From: Qipengyuania vesicularis
Lineage (GTDB): Bacteria > Pseudomonadota > Alphaproteobacteria > Sphingomonadales > Sphingomonadaceae
DNA: 64,000 nucleotides
Assembly (NCBI RefSeq): GCF_019711415.1
Contig: NZ_JAIGNJ010000001.1
Coordinates: forward strand, 675,001 to 739,000
Direction of reading: 5' to 3'
Position numbers and translations under genes: made by a program. The notes beneath the pieces are model-generated. The model ran no database searches, was not told where the DNA came from, and saw only the letters and a list, made by a program, of their open reading frames with translations. Positions 1-7,598 of this stretch are shown in pieces (position 1 is the stretch's first letter; each line of letters opens with the position of its first letter).

Positions 1-30
1 CGCGCAAGGGGGCAATCGCTGCCAATCGAA

Positions 31-420
31 TTAAAGCTGCGCGCTGATCTTTTCTTCGAGGGCGCGCTGCACCTCGAGCACGAGATCGCGCAGGTGGAAC
101 GGCTTCGAAAGTACCTTGGCCTGCGGCTGTTCGCGGCTGGCCTTGAGGGTCACGGCGGCAAAGCCCGTGATGAACATGACCTTCGTGCCGGGGCTGATCT
201 CGTTGCAGCGTTGTGCAAGCTCGATCCCGTCCATTTCGGGCATGACGATGTCCGAAAGGAGGAGGTCGTAATCAGCGCTTTCGAGAAGCGGGACAGCCTC
301 GGTCCCGCGATCGACCGCGTCCACTGCATAACCCGCCTGCTGGAGCGCCCGTACGAGGTAGGTGCGCATCGCTTCATCGTCTTCGGCGAGCAGGATTCGT
401 TTCTGGGACAAGTCGGTCAT
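31..420 (-). CDS. cpdR: CpdR-like single-domain response regulator
   Basis: A 129-residue stand-alone receiver domain with no output domain. Seen: acidic pocket E13-D14-D15, phospho-acceptor D57 in the LLLSDIVMP context, T85 in FITGFAA and K106 in LSKPFHLRDL, so all phosphorylation residues are present. The ITGFAAV and KVLSKPFHLRDLV blocks are those of Caulobacter CpdR, which in its unphosphorylated form primes ClpXP to degrade CtrA and other cell-cycle factors and is controlled by the CckA-ChpT phosphorelay. GAGGAAGG lies just upstream of the ATG. It is divergent from the amidohydrolase gene. Identification as CpdR is from sequence pattern; the target proteins in this organism are inferred. 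Confidence 0.9.
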   Translation of the reverse strand: MTDLSQKRILLAEDDEAMRTYLVRALQQAGYAVDAVDRGTEAVPLLESADYDLLLSDIVMPEMDGIELAQRCNEISPGTKVMFITGFAAVTLKASREQPQAKVLSKPFHLRDLVLEVQRALEEKISAQL

Positions 421-497
421 GCCTTCCTCTATAAGCGAAATCGCTTAAGAATTCTTCCGTTCCATCTCGCGATGTCTCTTATTGATACGACGGGCCT

Positions 498-526
498 TTG
501 ACTTGTCGATAGCAAACCGACAGAAT
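498..526 (+). promoter_or_regulatory. Possible sigma-70 promoter for the amidohydrolase gene
   Basis: TTGACT at 498-503 and CAGAAT at 521-526 are separated by 17 bases, in the cpdR/amidohydrolase divergent gap. The -35 is good, the -10 matches only about half of TATAAT. A start near 533 would give a leader of about 50 bases. Weak prediction. Confidence 0.3.
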
Positions 527-586
527 CGGGCGATGTCGCTTGCCGATTCCTCTAGAAAACGCGCCGATTCGGTTTAGTTTCGAAGC

Positions 587-1468
587 ATGGTTAATCCTTC
601 CTTCGAGTTGCTGCTGGATGCCGACCCGCAACTGCCGGTGCTTATTGCCGCGCCACATGGCGGGCGGGAGTATTCGGAGGATGTGCTCGGCTCGCTTCGC
701 GATCGCGACGCGACCATGCGGCTTGAAGACCGGCACGTCGACACGCTGGCCCGCGAGGTTGCGAGGCTGAGCGACAGTGCCCTGCTGGTGGCCAATGCGC
801 CGCGGGCGGTTGTCGATCTCAACCGAGCGCCCGATGACGTGGACTGGAGCATGGTGACGGGCAAAAAGCCCCGCAAGCAACGTCACTCGCTCGCCAACCG
901 GCGCGCGAGAAGCGGCCTCGGACTGGTGCCGCGCCGCCTGCCCGGTTCCGGTGAATTGTGGAAGGCACCTATCTCGCGCGGCGAACTCGATCGCCGGCTC
1001 GAAACCGTTCACCGGCCGTACCACCAGGCGCTTGGCTCCACACTCGAGACGCTACGCGACCATTGGGGGGCGGCGCTATTGATCGACCTCCATTCCATGC
1101 CCCCTCTCCGCAGGCGTTTCCCGGGTGAAAGCGCGCCCGAGTACGTCATCGGTGACCGTTTCGGCGCGAGCTGCGATGCCGGGATCGTGGCCACAACGCT
1201 CCGGCATTTCGGCGAAGCCGCCAGGCCGGTATCGCATAATCGCCCCTATTCGGGGGGATATGTACTCGACCGGCATGGCGCTCCGCGGCGAGGCATCCAT
1301 GCGATCCAGATCGAGGTCTGCCGCTCAAGTTATCTCGACAGCCGGCTCGAACTTCCCTGCGCCCGCTTGCCCGCAGTGGCGCGGCTTCTGGCTGAGCTTG
1401 TACGCAAGCTTTCCGCGCAGGTGGCAGAGCTTGGCCAGGGCGGGCAATTACCCCAGGCTGCCGAATAA
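587..1468 (+). CDS. N-formylglutamate amidohydrolase family protein
   Basis: A 293-residue member of the N-formylglutamate amidohydrolase family (PF05013), zinc-type hydrolases related to HutG that release formate and glutamate. Seen: the N-terminal PHGGREY metal-binding segment near residue 23 and the LIDLHSMP motif near residue 165, both characteristic of the family. No histidine-utilisation genes (hutU, hutH, hutI) are in the window, so the substrate may be another N-acyl amino acid; I therefore give no hut symbol. It is divergent from cpdR. The ribosome-binding site is weak (GAAG close to the ATG). Its stop codon is overlapped by the T-tract of the antisense-oriented small-RNA terminator described next. 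Confidence 0.85.
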   Translation: MVNPSFELLLDADPQLPVLIAAPHGGREYSEDVLGSLRDRDATMRLEDRHVDTLAREVARLSDSALLVANAPRAVVDLNRAPDDVDWSMVTGKKPRKQRHSLANRRARSGLGLVPRRLPGSGELWKAPISRGELDRRLETVHRPYHQALGSTLETLRDHWGAALLIDLHSMPPLRRRFPGESAPEYVIGDRFGASCDAGIVATTLRHFGEAARPVSHNRPYSGGYVLDRHGAPRRGIHAIQIEVCRSSYLDSRLELPCARLPAVARLLAELVRKLSAQVAELGQGGQLPQAAE

Positions 1469-1500
1469 AAAACCACCTCGTGCAGGATCGCACGAGGTGG
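1467..1500 (-). terminator. Rho-independent terminator of the small RNA / sapC
   Basis: An 11-bp perfect stem CCACCTCGTGC / GCACGAGGTGG with a 6-base loop is followed, on the minus strand only, by six T residues. The T-tract overlaps the stop codon of the convergent amidohydrolase gene. On the plus strand there is no T-run after the stem, so it works mainly for leftward transcription. Confidence 0.85.
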
Positions 1501-1575
1501 CCAAGGTTCAGGGAGGAGATGCACTTTCGTGCATCTGGTCGACGAGCCATGAGGGGAGCGTCGCCGACCCCTCAT
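1467..1575 (-). ncRNA. Candidate trans-acting small RNA, three hairpins
   Basis: Read on the minus strand, this non-coding stretch forms three perfect hairpins in order: ATGAGGGG/CCCCTCAT (1568-1575 with 1549-1556), an 8-bp stem closed by a GAAA tetraloop (1529-1536 with 1517-1524), and an 11-bp stem followed by TTTTTT (1490-1500 with 1473-1483). Between hairpins two and three lies CUCCUCCC (complement of 1511-1518), an anti-Shine-Dalgarno motif known from several alphaproteobacterial small RNAs (for example the ar14 and CcsR families). TTGAAA with a weak -10 lies about 35 bases upstream. Length is about 110 nt. It could alternatively be only the processed 3' end of the sapC transcript. No covariance search was possible. 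Confidence 0.6.
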
Positions 1576-1693
1576 AAATGGGCATCTGCTGTGCGTCTTT
1601 CAAGCATACAAAAAGTGGCGGAACCCGCCGTACTGGCGCGATTCCACCACGATTTGTCTCACGTCGATCCGCCTCGGGGGCGGAACGCAGGGA

Positions 1694-2470
1694 TTAGGCA
1701 GCCGGCGTCGGCTTCGGCGCGGTACCCTGCTGGACCTGGCGCGCGAAAACGTTGCGCATGAGGTCGAGCGAATAGGTGTGGGCGTGGATCAGCATGAGGA
1801 GGCCGTTCTTGTTCCATGCTTCGAGCTTGGCACCATCGACTTCACGCAGCTTGTCCTGGTTGATCATCTGGAACCCGCGATAGACGAAGGGCTTGTCCTC
1901 GCCGTCGCGCTGGATGGCGACTTCGCCGTCCATGAGCAGGTCGGCATCCTTGAGTTCCTTGATGAAAGCCTGAGTGCGCTGGGCAGCCTGTTCGAAATGT
2001 TCGCAGAACTGCAGGACACGCTGGGTGGCTTCGGTTGTGTTGCCTTCGTCGTCGAACAGGCGGTCGCCGTCTTCGAATTCACCGACAGCTTCGCTCGACG
2101 GATCGAACATCAGCGAGAGTTCGGTCGCATCCTGCTGCAGCTTGGCCAGCATGAAGGGATAGCGGCGGACATAGGCCGGGATATAGACCTGTTCGATGAC
2201 CTTGCCGTCTGCATCGACATAGGTGTTCACGCCTTCGTTGAGGCCCATGAGTGCGAGCGGGAGCGGGTTTTCGCCGCTCGAGAAAACGATCGGGAAATCG
2301 CGCTGCGCCTGGACGAATTCGTCAACCGTCAGGGGGATAGCATGGGCCGTGGAAAGCCACGGAGCGGTATCGATCTGGCGGGTGCGGAAGTTCTTGTGAT
2401 CCCGGCTGTTGAGCGGCATCAGGTCATTGAAGAACAAGGGCAATTGGGGCTGCTGCGGCGCGCTCGCCAT
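1694..2470 (-). CDS. SapC family protein
   Basis: A 258-residue SapC-type protein (PF07277). Seen: the N-terminal FFNDLMPLNSRDHKNF segment, the PLTVDEFVQAQRDFPIVFS block and FMLAKL of this family, and the C-terminal Y/F-rich region. SapC was named from Campylobacter S-layer loci, but in Sphingomonads and Caulobacter relatives it is a cytosolic-looking protein of unknown role, often beside tryptophan-halogenase or TonB-receptor genes, neither of which is here. I chose the ATG at 2470, with GGAG about 8 bases upstream; the open frame extends nine codons further without a better site. A roughly 190-base gap with the small-RNA candidate follows it. Confidence 0.85.
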   Translation of the reverse strand: MASAPQQPQLPLFFNDLMPLNSRDHKNFRTRQIDTAPWLSTAHAIPLTVDEFVQAQRDFPIVFSSGENPLPLALMGLNEGVNTYVDADGKVIEQVYIPAYVRRYPFMLAKLQQDATELSLMFDPSSEAVGEFEDGDRLFDDEGNTTEATQRVLQFCEHFEQAAQRTQAFIKELKDADLLMDGEVAIQRDGEDKPFVYRGFQMINQDKLREVDGAKLEAWNKNGLLMLIHAHTYSLDLMRNVFARQVQQGTAPKPTPAA

Positions 2471-2554
2471 GAGTAATCTCCGAAGAATTCTTTTCAAGTT
2501 GGATGGATGAGGCGAACCATGCCGGACGGCATCACGCGCCTGAAGCTGCGCCCC

Positions 2555-4003
2555 TTACGGCTTTGGCACTGTTTTCGCAAGCGGCACGAGCTTGCCGGGG
2601 TTGAGGATCCCCCGCGGGTCCAGCGCATCCTTCACCGCCCGCATGACAGTGAGTGCTGTGGGGTCGCCCAGTCGGGCGAGCTCGTCGCGTTTGATCTGCC
2701 CGATTCCATGCTCTGCACTTATCGATCCGCCCCATTGCGTGACCAGGTCGTGCACGAAAGCGCTGATTGCCTTGCCATCGCTGCGTTCCCATTCGCCTCG
2801 CGTAGCGCCTGGTGGGGCGAGGACGTGGAAATGGACGTTGCCGTCGCCGAGATGGCCGAAAGCGACCGCGCTCGTGCCGGGGAAGCGCTCTTCGACCTTG
2901 GGTGAGGCCGCTTCGACAAAATCGGCCATTCGCGCAACCGGAACCGAGATATCGTGCTGCATCGCAGGCCCGATCGCCCGTTCTGCCGGGGCGATAGAAT
3001 CGCGCAGTAGCCAGAAAGCGTCTGCCTGGCCTTCATTGGCGGCGATGACCGCGTCCGAGAGCAGGTCCAGCTCCAGCGCTTCGGCAAGCATGGACTCCGC
3101 GATTTCCCCGATCCGATCCGCATCTTCCGGCTCCGCAACGAGTTCGACAAGCGCATGCCAAGCGTGGTCACCGGAAAGCGGGGCGCGGGCATCGGGCAGG
3201 TGATCGAGCACCGCAGCAAGACTGTGGGCCGGGATGACTTCAAACCCTTCGAGCGCTTCGCCTGCTTGCCGTTCGCAATGCAGCAGAAGCTGGCGTGCAT
3301 GCTGGAGCGAGGGAACTCCGGCCCAAACGACCCGCCGTGCGCCGATCTCGGGGAGCAGGCGTAGCGTTGCCGCTGTGACGATCCCGAGCGTGCCTTCCGA
3401 TCCGATCAGCAATTGCTTGAGGTCGAAACCCCGGTTATCTTTCTTGAGCGGGGTCAGCGTATCGAGGATCGACCCATCGGCCATGACTGCCTCGAGACCC
3501 AATACCTGCGCGCGCATCGTTCCGTGGCGTAAAACCTGGGTGCCGCCCGCATTGGTCGAAACAAGCCCGCCGATAGTCGCCGAACCCTTGCCGCCAAGCG
3601 TGAGCGGAAAGCGAAGGCGATGTTCCTCCGCGGCTTCGTGAAGGTTTTGCAGGATGACCCCGGCCTCGCAGGTTACCTGCCCGGCCTCAGCGTCGAGAGC
3701 GCGGATCGTGTCCATCCGGCGCAGCGACAGGAGCACCGCTTCTCCACTGGCATCGGGGGTCGCTCCGCCCGACATGCCGCTATTTCCGCCCTGCGGGACA
3801 ATCGGCACGCCATGCTCCCCGCAGAGCCGGACGATTTGCGATACTTCCTGTGTAGTGGCGGGAGAGGCAAGGCCGAGCGCCTTGCCCGTAAACCGCCCGC
3901 GCCAGTCGGTCAGCCAGGGCTCGAGAAGCTGAGCGTCCCGTGTGAAACCCCGCGGTCCCAGAAGCTCGGCTGCTTGTTCGAGAAAGGTGTCGATATCGTG
4001 CAT
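2555..4003 (-). CDS. FAD-binding oxidoreductase, D-2-hydroxyacid dehydrogenase (GlcD/D2HGDH) type
   Basis: A 482-residue FAD-linked oxidase with the PCMH-type FAD domain in the N-terminal half and the FAD-oxidase C domain after it. Seen: PQGGNSGMSGG and STNAGGTQVLRHG (FAD pyrophosphate binding), IGSEGTLGIVT, then GHLGDGNVHFHV and SAEHGIGQIKRDEL near the C-terminus, with the final DPRGILNPGKLVP typical of D-lactate/glycolate/D-2-hydroxyglutarate dehydrogenases. The histidines of the GHLGDGN and EHG motifs bind metal and substrate in homologues. The closest recognisable type is D-2-hydroxyglutarate dehydrogenase, but substrate cannot be fixed from motifs. Start placed at the MHDID methionine; a second ATG four codons upstream is possible. 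Confidence 0.85.
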   Translation of the reverse strand: MHDIDTFLEQAAELLGPRGFTRDAQLLEPWLTDWRGRFTGKALGLASPATTQEVSQIVRLCGEHGVPIVPQGGNSGMSGGATPDASGEAVLLSLRRMDTIRALDAEAGQVTCEAGVILQNLHEAAEEHRLRFPLTLGGKGSATIGGLVSTNAGGTQVLRHGTMRAQVLGLEAVMADGSILDTLTPLKKDNRGFDLKQLLIGSEGTLGIVTAATLRLLPEIGARRVVWAGVPSLQHARQLLLHCERQAGEALEGFEVIPAHSLAAVLDHLPDARAPLSGDHAWHALVELVAEPEDADRIGEIAESMLAEALELDLLSDAVIAANEGQADAFWLLRDSIAPAERAIGPAMQHDISVPVARMADFVEAASPKVEERFPGTSAVAFGHLGDGNVHFHVLAPPGATRGEWERSDGKAISAFVHDLVTQWGGSISAEHGIGQIKRDELARLGDPTALTVMRAVKDALDPRGILNPGKLVPLAKTVPKP

Positions 4004-4160
4004 TGACCGGCCCATGCCACAAGGTGTGGACGAAATGCACCCTCTTGCGATCACCGCGCATTCAATTAAGCCGATATTCAATCGTTGGGGGGCATAGCGG
4101 CATCGTCACCACCGCCAAAGCGCCATCCGCCGCGGCCCGAGGAGCGAATTCGCACCACCG

Positions 4161-4751
4161 ATGCCCAGCCTGCCGTTCCTGCTTGCGCAGCTCGCGCTCC
4201 TGGTCCCTTTCGGGATGCAAGCCATGAGCACGCAAGATAGCGCAACGACGGAAGGCTCGGTTACCTTCGAGCAGGCGCGCGAGAACCAGCGATCGCTCTC
4301 GCCGCTTCCCCTATCCGACGAAGTGCCCGGCTGGGCGCCGATCCTCGACGGTATCGCGCCTGCGAGCAGCGAGCAGGTGCGCATCGAACGCCGGGTGATC
4401 CTGCGCATTTCGCCGGCCCGTCCGGAAGGGCGGCTCAACCTCAATGCGGACGCTCCCAATCCGCCGCGCATGCGGGTGGTCGAGAAAAAGATGGGCAAGT
4501 GCATCGAATCCGCGCGGATTGGCGGCGTTGCCGATCGCGGAGAATATCTCGTCATGTTCATGCGAGACCGCCGGACGGTGGCTGCCAAGCTTGAGAAGGG
4601 CTGTAGTCCGCGAGATTTCTATCGTGGGTTCTACATGGAGAACAGCGAGGACGGGCAAATCTGCGTCAAACGCGATCGCCTGATGAGCCGTTCGGGAGCC
4701 AAATGCCAGGTGGATAGCTTCCGCGAACTGGTTCTCGAACCGGTCGAATAG
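4161..4751 (+). CDS. Exported hypothetical protein
   Basis: A 196-residue protein that I do not assign to a named family. Seen: an N-terminal hydrophobic stretch (residues 4-20, with LLAQLALLVPFG) that looks like a signal peptide, a charged central part with RVILRISPARP, and three to four cysteines in the C-terminal half (KMGKCIESARIGG, KGCSPRDFY, ICVKRDR, AKCQVD) which could form disulphides in the periplasm. Proteins of this pattern with paired cysteines are frequent in Sphingomonadales. It stands alone between a leftward oxidase and the helicase gene, with a hairpin terminator following. Confidence 0.7.
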   Translation: MPSLPFLLAQLALLVPFGMQAMSTQDSATTEGSVTFEQARENQRSLSPLPLSDEVPGWAPILDGIAPASSEQVRIERRVILRISPARPEGRLNLNADAPNPPRMRVVEKKMGKCIESARIGGVADRGEYLVMFMRDRRTVAAKLEKGCSPRDFYRGFYMENSEDGQICVKRDRLMSRSGAKCQVDSFRELVLEPVE

Positions 4752-4802
4752 GCGCTTTTCCTTGACTTGAGCGGGTAAATTGGCGAAGGGCGCGCTCGCT
4801 AG

Positions 4803-4826
4803 AGGCCGCCCTTTTGCGGCCTTTTC
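4803..4826 (+). terminator. Hairpin terminator after the exported hypothetical gene
   Basis: AGGCCGC (4803-4809) pairs with GCGGCCT (4816-4822) around a 6-base loop and is followed by TTTT and, a few bases later, a second T-run. It lies immediately before the DEAD-box gene, so that gene's promoter must overlap or read through this structure. Confidence 0.65.
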
Positions 4827-4859
4827 GCTTTTTCCATAATGGGGGCATTTGAAAGCCGC

Positions 4860-6221
4860 ATGAGTTTTGCCGATCTCGGCCTGTCCGAAGACCTGCTGAA
4901 AGCCGTCGAAGAGGCCGGCTATACCGAGCCGACTCCGATCCAGGCGCAGGCCATACCGCCGATCCTGATGATGAAGGACATCATCGGCATCGCCCAGACC
5001 GGGACGGGCAAGACGGCCAGTTTCGTGCTGCCCATGATCGACGTGATGGCTTCCGGCCGCCGCCGTGCGCTGATGCCGCGCAGCCTGATCCTCGAACCGA
5101 CACGCGAACTGGCCGCGCAGGTGGCCGAGAACTTCGAGAAGTACGGCAAGAACCACGATCTCAAGATGGCGCTGCTCATCGGCGGCGTTCAGATGGGGGA
5201 CCAGGTCAAGGCGCTGAACGAAGGTGTCGACGTCCTGATTGCCACGCCGGGCCGCCTGATGGACCTGTTCGAGCGCGGCAAGATCCTGCTCAATGGCTGC
5301 GAGCTGCTCGTGATCGACGAAGCCGACCGCATGCTCGACATGGGCTTCATCCCTGACATCGAGTTCATTTGCGACAAGCTTCCCGAGAATCGCCAGACGA
5401 TGCTGTTCTCGGCCACCATGCCGCCGCCAATCGAAAAGCTCGCGAAGAAATTCATGAGCAATCCCAAGCGGATCGAGACGGCGCGTGCGGCGACCACGAA
5501 CAAGGACATTACCGCATTCAAGATCCCGGTCGACAGCCGCAAGAAGCGTGAAACGCTGCGCTGGCTGTTGCAGAACGACCACGTCGAGACCGCGATCATC
5601 TTCGCCAACCGCAAGACGACCGTACGCGAGCTCAATAAGAGCCTCCAGCGCCATGGCTTTGCGAGCAGCGAGATCCACGGCGACATGGACCAGGCAAGCC
5701 GGATCAAGGAACTCGATCGGTTCAAGTCGGGCGATGTGAACATCCTCGTGGCATCGGACGTCGCGGCCCGCGGGCTCGACATCAAGGGCGTAAGCCACGT
5801 CTTCAATTTCGATACGCCCTGGCACCCGGACGATTACGTACACCGTATCGGTCGAACCGGTCGGGCAGGGGCCAAAGGTCGCGCATTCACCTTCGTTTCG
5901 AAGGAAGATGCGGAGGCAATTCAAAATGTCGAAAAATTGACAAAGAACGAAATTCCCGTTTTCGGCAAGAAAGATGTGCGGGTCGAACTGGTCGAGACTC
6001 CTAAGGGAGAGCCCGAGGCGAAGAAGCCCGAAAAGGATGACAAGCCCGAGCGGGAGGAGCGTGAGGACAAGCCGAAGCGCAGCCGCAAGAAAGACGCCGA
6101 TGCACCACGCGAGGACAAGCCCAAGCGCTCTTCACGCAAACGCGACCAGGATGATGAGCCCGTTCCGGCAGGCGAATGGAATGGCCCCAAGCCGGGTTTC
6201 CTCGAAGTTTCGGCGACCTGA
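4860..6221 (+). CDS. DEAD-box ATP-dependent RNA helicase (RhlE-like)
   Basis: A 453-residue RNA helicase with the complete motif set: Q motif PTPIQAQAIP (25-34), AQTGTGKT (45-52), PTRELA, TPGRLMDL, DEAD, SAT, then the second RecA domain with IIFANRK, ARGLDIKGV and HRIGRTGRAG. After the core comes a tail of about 70 residues rich in Lys, Glu, Asp and Arg (KKPEKDDKPEREEREDKPK and following), as in RhlE-type helicases that act in ribosome assembly and mRNA decay, especially in the cold. I prefer the ATG at 4860 (MSFADLGL) to the one at 4839, which has no ribosome-binding site; GAAAG precedes 4860. Exact orthology among RhlE, SrmB and similar helicases is uncertain. Confidence 0.92.
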   Translation: MSFADLGLSEDLLKAVEEAGYTEPTPIQAQAIPPILMMKDIIGIAQTGTGKTASFVLPMIDVMASGRRRALMPRSLILEPTRELAAQVAENFEKYGKNHDLKMALLIGGVQMGDQVKALNEGVDVLIATPGRLMDLFERGKILLNGCELLVIDEADRMLDMGFIPDIEFICDKLPENRQTMLFSATMPPPIEKLAKKFMSNPKRIETARAATTNKDITAFKIPVDSRKKRETLRWLLQNDHVETAIIFANRKTTVRELNKSLQRHGFASSEIHGDMDQASRIKELDRFKSGDVNILVASDVAARGLDIKGVSHVFNFDTPWHPDDYVHRIGRTGRAGAKGRAFTFVSKEDAEAIQNVEKLTKNEIPVFGKKDVRVELVETPKGEPEAKKPEKDDKPEREEREDKPKRSRKKDADAPREDKPKRSSRKRDQDDEPVPAGEWNGPKPGFLEVSAT

Positions 6222-6262
6222 TTTAAGCCTTCGATAACCATAGCGCGTGCAGGATGCGCGCG

Positions 6263-7087
6263 ATGGATATCTTTGCCGACCATATCCGTGGAGCCGCAAT
6301 CCTGCTGTCGATGACAGCGGTCGTGTTCGGCTTGCTCGCGCTCGCCACGAAACGCGGCGCGATCGGCGGGGCGATTGTCCGGACGCGCAAGGAATTCACG
6401 ACCAATCTCGGGCTGGCCGCGATCAATCTCGTCATCCTGGCACCCTTGTTCGTGCTCCCGGAAGGCACATTGCGTGAGGCGATCGGTACACCCGCTGCCC
6501 TCGTGTCGTTCTGGGACCGGGTCCCAGGACTGCTGACATTCGTCGCGGCAGTGCTGGTCTTCGATTTCGTGGTCTATTGGCGGCACCGGCTTGAGCACAC
6601 GCCGGTTTTGTGGCCAATCCATGCCACGCATCACGCAGACACCGCCTATCATTGGCTCACCACCATGCGAAAACACCCCCTCAGCAAGCTGCTGAGTGCG
6701 AGCGTGGATATTGTTCTGCTTCTGCTGCTAGGTTTGCCCGAATGGGCCATTGGAACCGCGACCCTCGTCAGGACCTGGTGGGCCTTCTTCGTCCACGCCG
6801 ATGTGCCCTGGACGCTCGGCATTTTCGGCAGCGTCATGATCTCGCCCGCCGCGCACCGCCTGCACCATATCCGTGACGAGGCACTGATGGGTTCGAACTA
6901 CGGCAATACGGTGACGCTATGGGACAAGCTTTTCGGCACCTATGTCGATCCGGCACCCTACCTCGAGTGCGAGACGGGGATCGCCGAGGGTACGCGCGGA
7001 TTGGGCGGCGAACTGCTGCGTCCTTTCGAACGTCGCTACTGGCGGCGCGGGAGAACGTCCGAACAACCCACCGAACTCGCAGGATAA
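6263..7087 (+). CDS. Sterol desaturase / fatty acid hydroxylase family membrane protein
   Basis: A 274-residue integral membrane di-iron hydroxylase (PF04116). Seen: hydrophobic helices at about residues 10-30, 50-70, 90-110 and 150-170, and the three histidine clusters of the family, HRLEH, HATHHAD and HRLHH, which ligate the two irons. Family members insert hydroxyl groups or double bonds into sterols, carotenoids or acyl chains; in Sphingomonads a related enzyme hydroxylates sphingolipids or hopanoids, but the substrate here is unknown. Start at MDIFADH is chosen because AGGA lies about 11 bases upstream, whereas the ATG three codons earlier overlaps that site. The DUF4262 gene follows after 3 bases. 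Confidence 0.85.
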   Translation: MDIFADHIRGAAILLSMTAVVFGLLALATKRGAIGGAIVRTRKEFTTNLGLAAINLVILAPLFVLPEGTLREAIGTPAALVSFWDRVPGLLTFVAAVLVFDFVVYWRHRLEHTPVLWPIHATHHADTAYHWLTTMRKHPLSKLLSASVDIVLLLLLGLPEWAIGTATLVRTWWAFFVHADVPWTLGIFGSVMISPAAHRLHHIRDEALMGSNYGNTVTLWDKLFGTYVDPAPYLECETGIAEGTRGLGGELLRPFERRYWRRGRTSEQPTELAG

Positions 7088-7090
7088 TCG

Positions 7091-7597
7091 ATGTTTCAGA
7101 AGATCAGGGACTGGTACATCGATGGCCAGGTAAGAGCGCATCGCGAAAGGTCCGCCAAGGCGATCGCCAAATATGGCTGGACTGCCAACTATGTCGGCAA
7201 CGAAGGAAACGGTGAGGTAGATTTTGCCTACACACTCGGGTTCAGCGACTTCGGTGCGCCCGAACTCATCGTGTTCGATCTCGAACCGATGCTGGTGAAT
7301 CATGTCTTTTGGGAAGCTTTCAACCGCGTGAAAGCAGGTTCAAAACTCCACGATGGTTACATATTTCGTGAGCCTGATCCGGAGGCCAAGGGGTTCGAAT
7401 GCACCTTCAGGACTGCCCGGAATCCGGATGTCTGGAACAAGTACGTTTTCGACGCGATTGCCTACTCGCAGTCCAAGGGCAGGGGTGACCGCCCCGAAGT
7501 CATGCAGGTGGTTTGGCCGTGTGCGCAATCGCTGCTCTATCCGTGGGACCCCGGTTGCCCAGCGCCAGTAATTCGCGCCCAGCCGAGACTCTACTAG
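7091..7597 (+). CDS. DUF4262 domain-containing protein
   Basis: A 168-residue soluble protein. The block FAYTLGFSDFGAPELIVF with a preceding glycine-rich turn is the DUF4262 signature, and the later QVVWPCAQSLLYPWDPG matches the family's C-terminal W/P-rich end. Function is unknown; family members occur widely in actinobacteria and proteobacteria, sometimes near stress genes. It probably forms an operon with the upstream hydroxylase (3-base spacing) and its stop is one base from the stop of the convergent uvrD. Confidence 0.8.
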   Translation: MFQKIRDWYIDGQVRAHRERSAKAIAKYGWTANYVGNEGNGEVDFAYTLGFSDFGAPELIVFDLEPMLVNHVFWEAFNRVKAGSKLHDGYIFREPDPEAKGFECTFRTARNPDVWNKYVFDAIAYSQSKGRGDRPEVMQVVWPCAQSLLYPWDPGCPAPVIRAQPRLY

Positions 7598-7598
7598 G

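Noticed and set aside
4311..5924. 537-codon open frame opposite to the helicase gene
   Set aside because: High-GC shadow frame; no ribosome-binding site and no recognisable domain, while both plus-strand genes have clear motifs or signal peptide.
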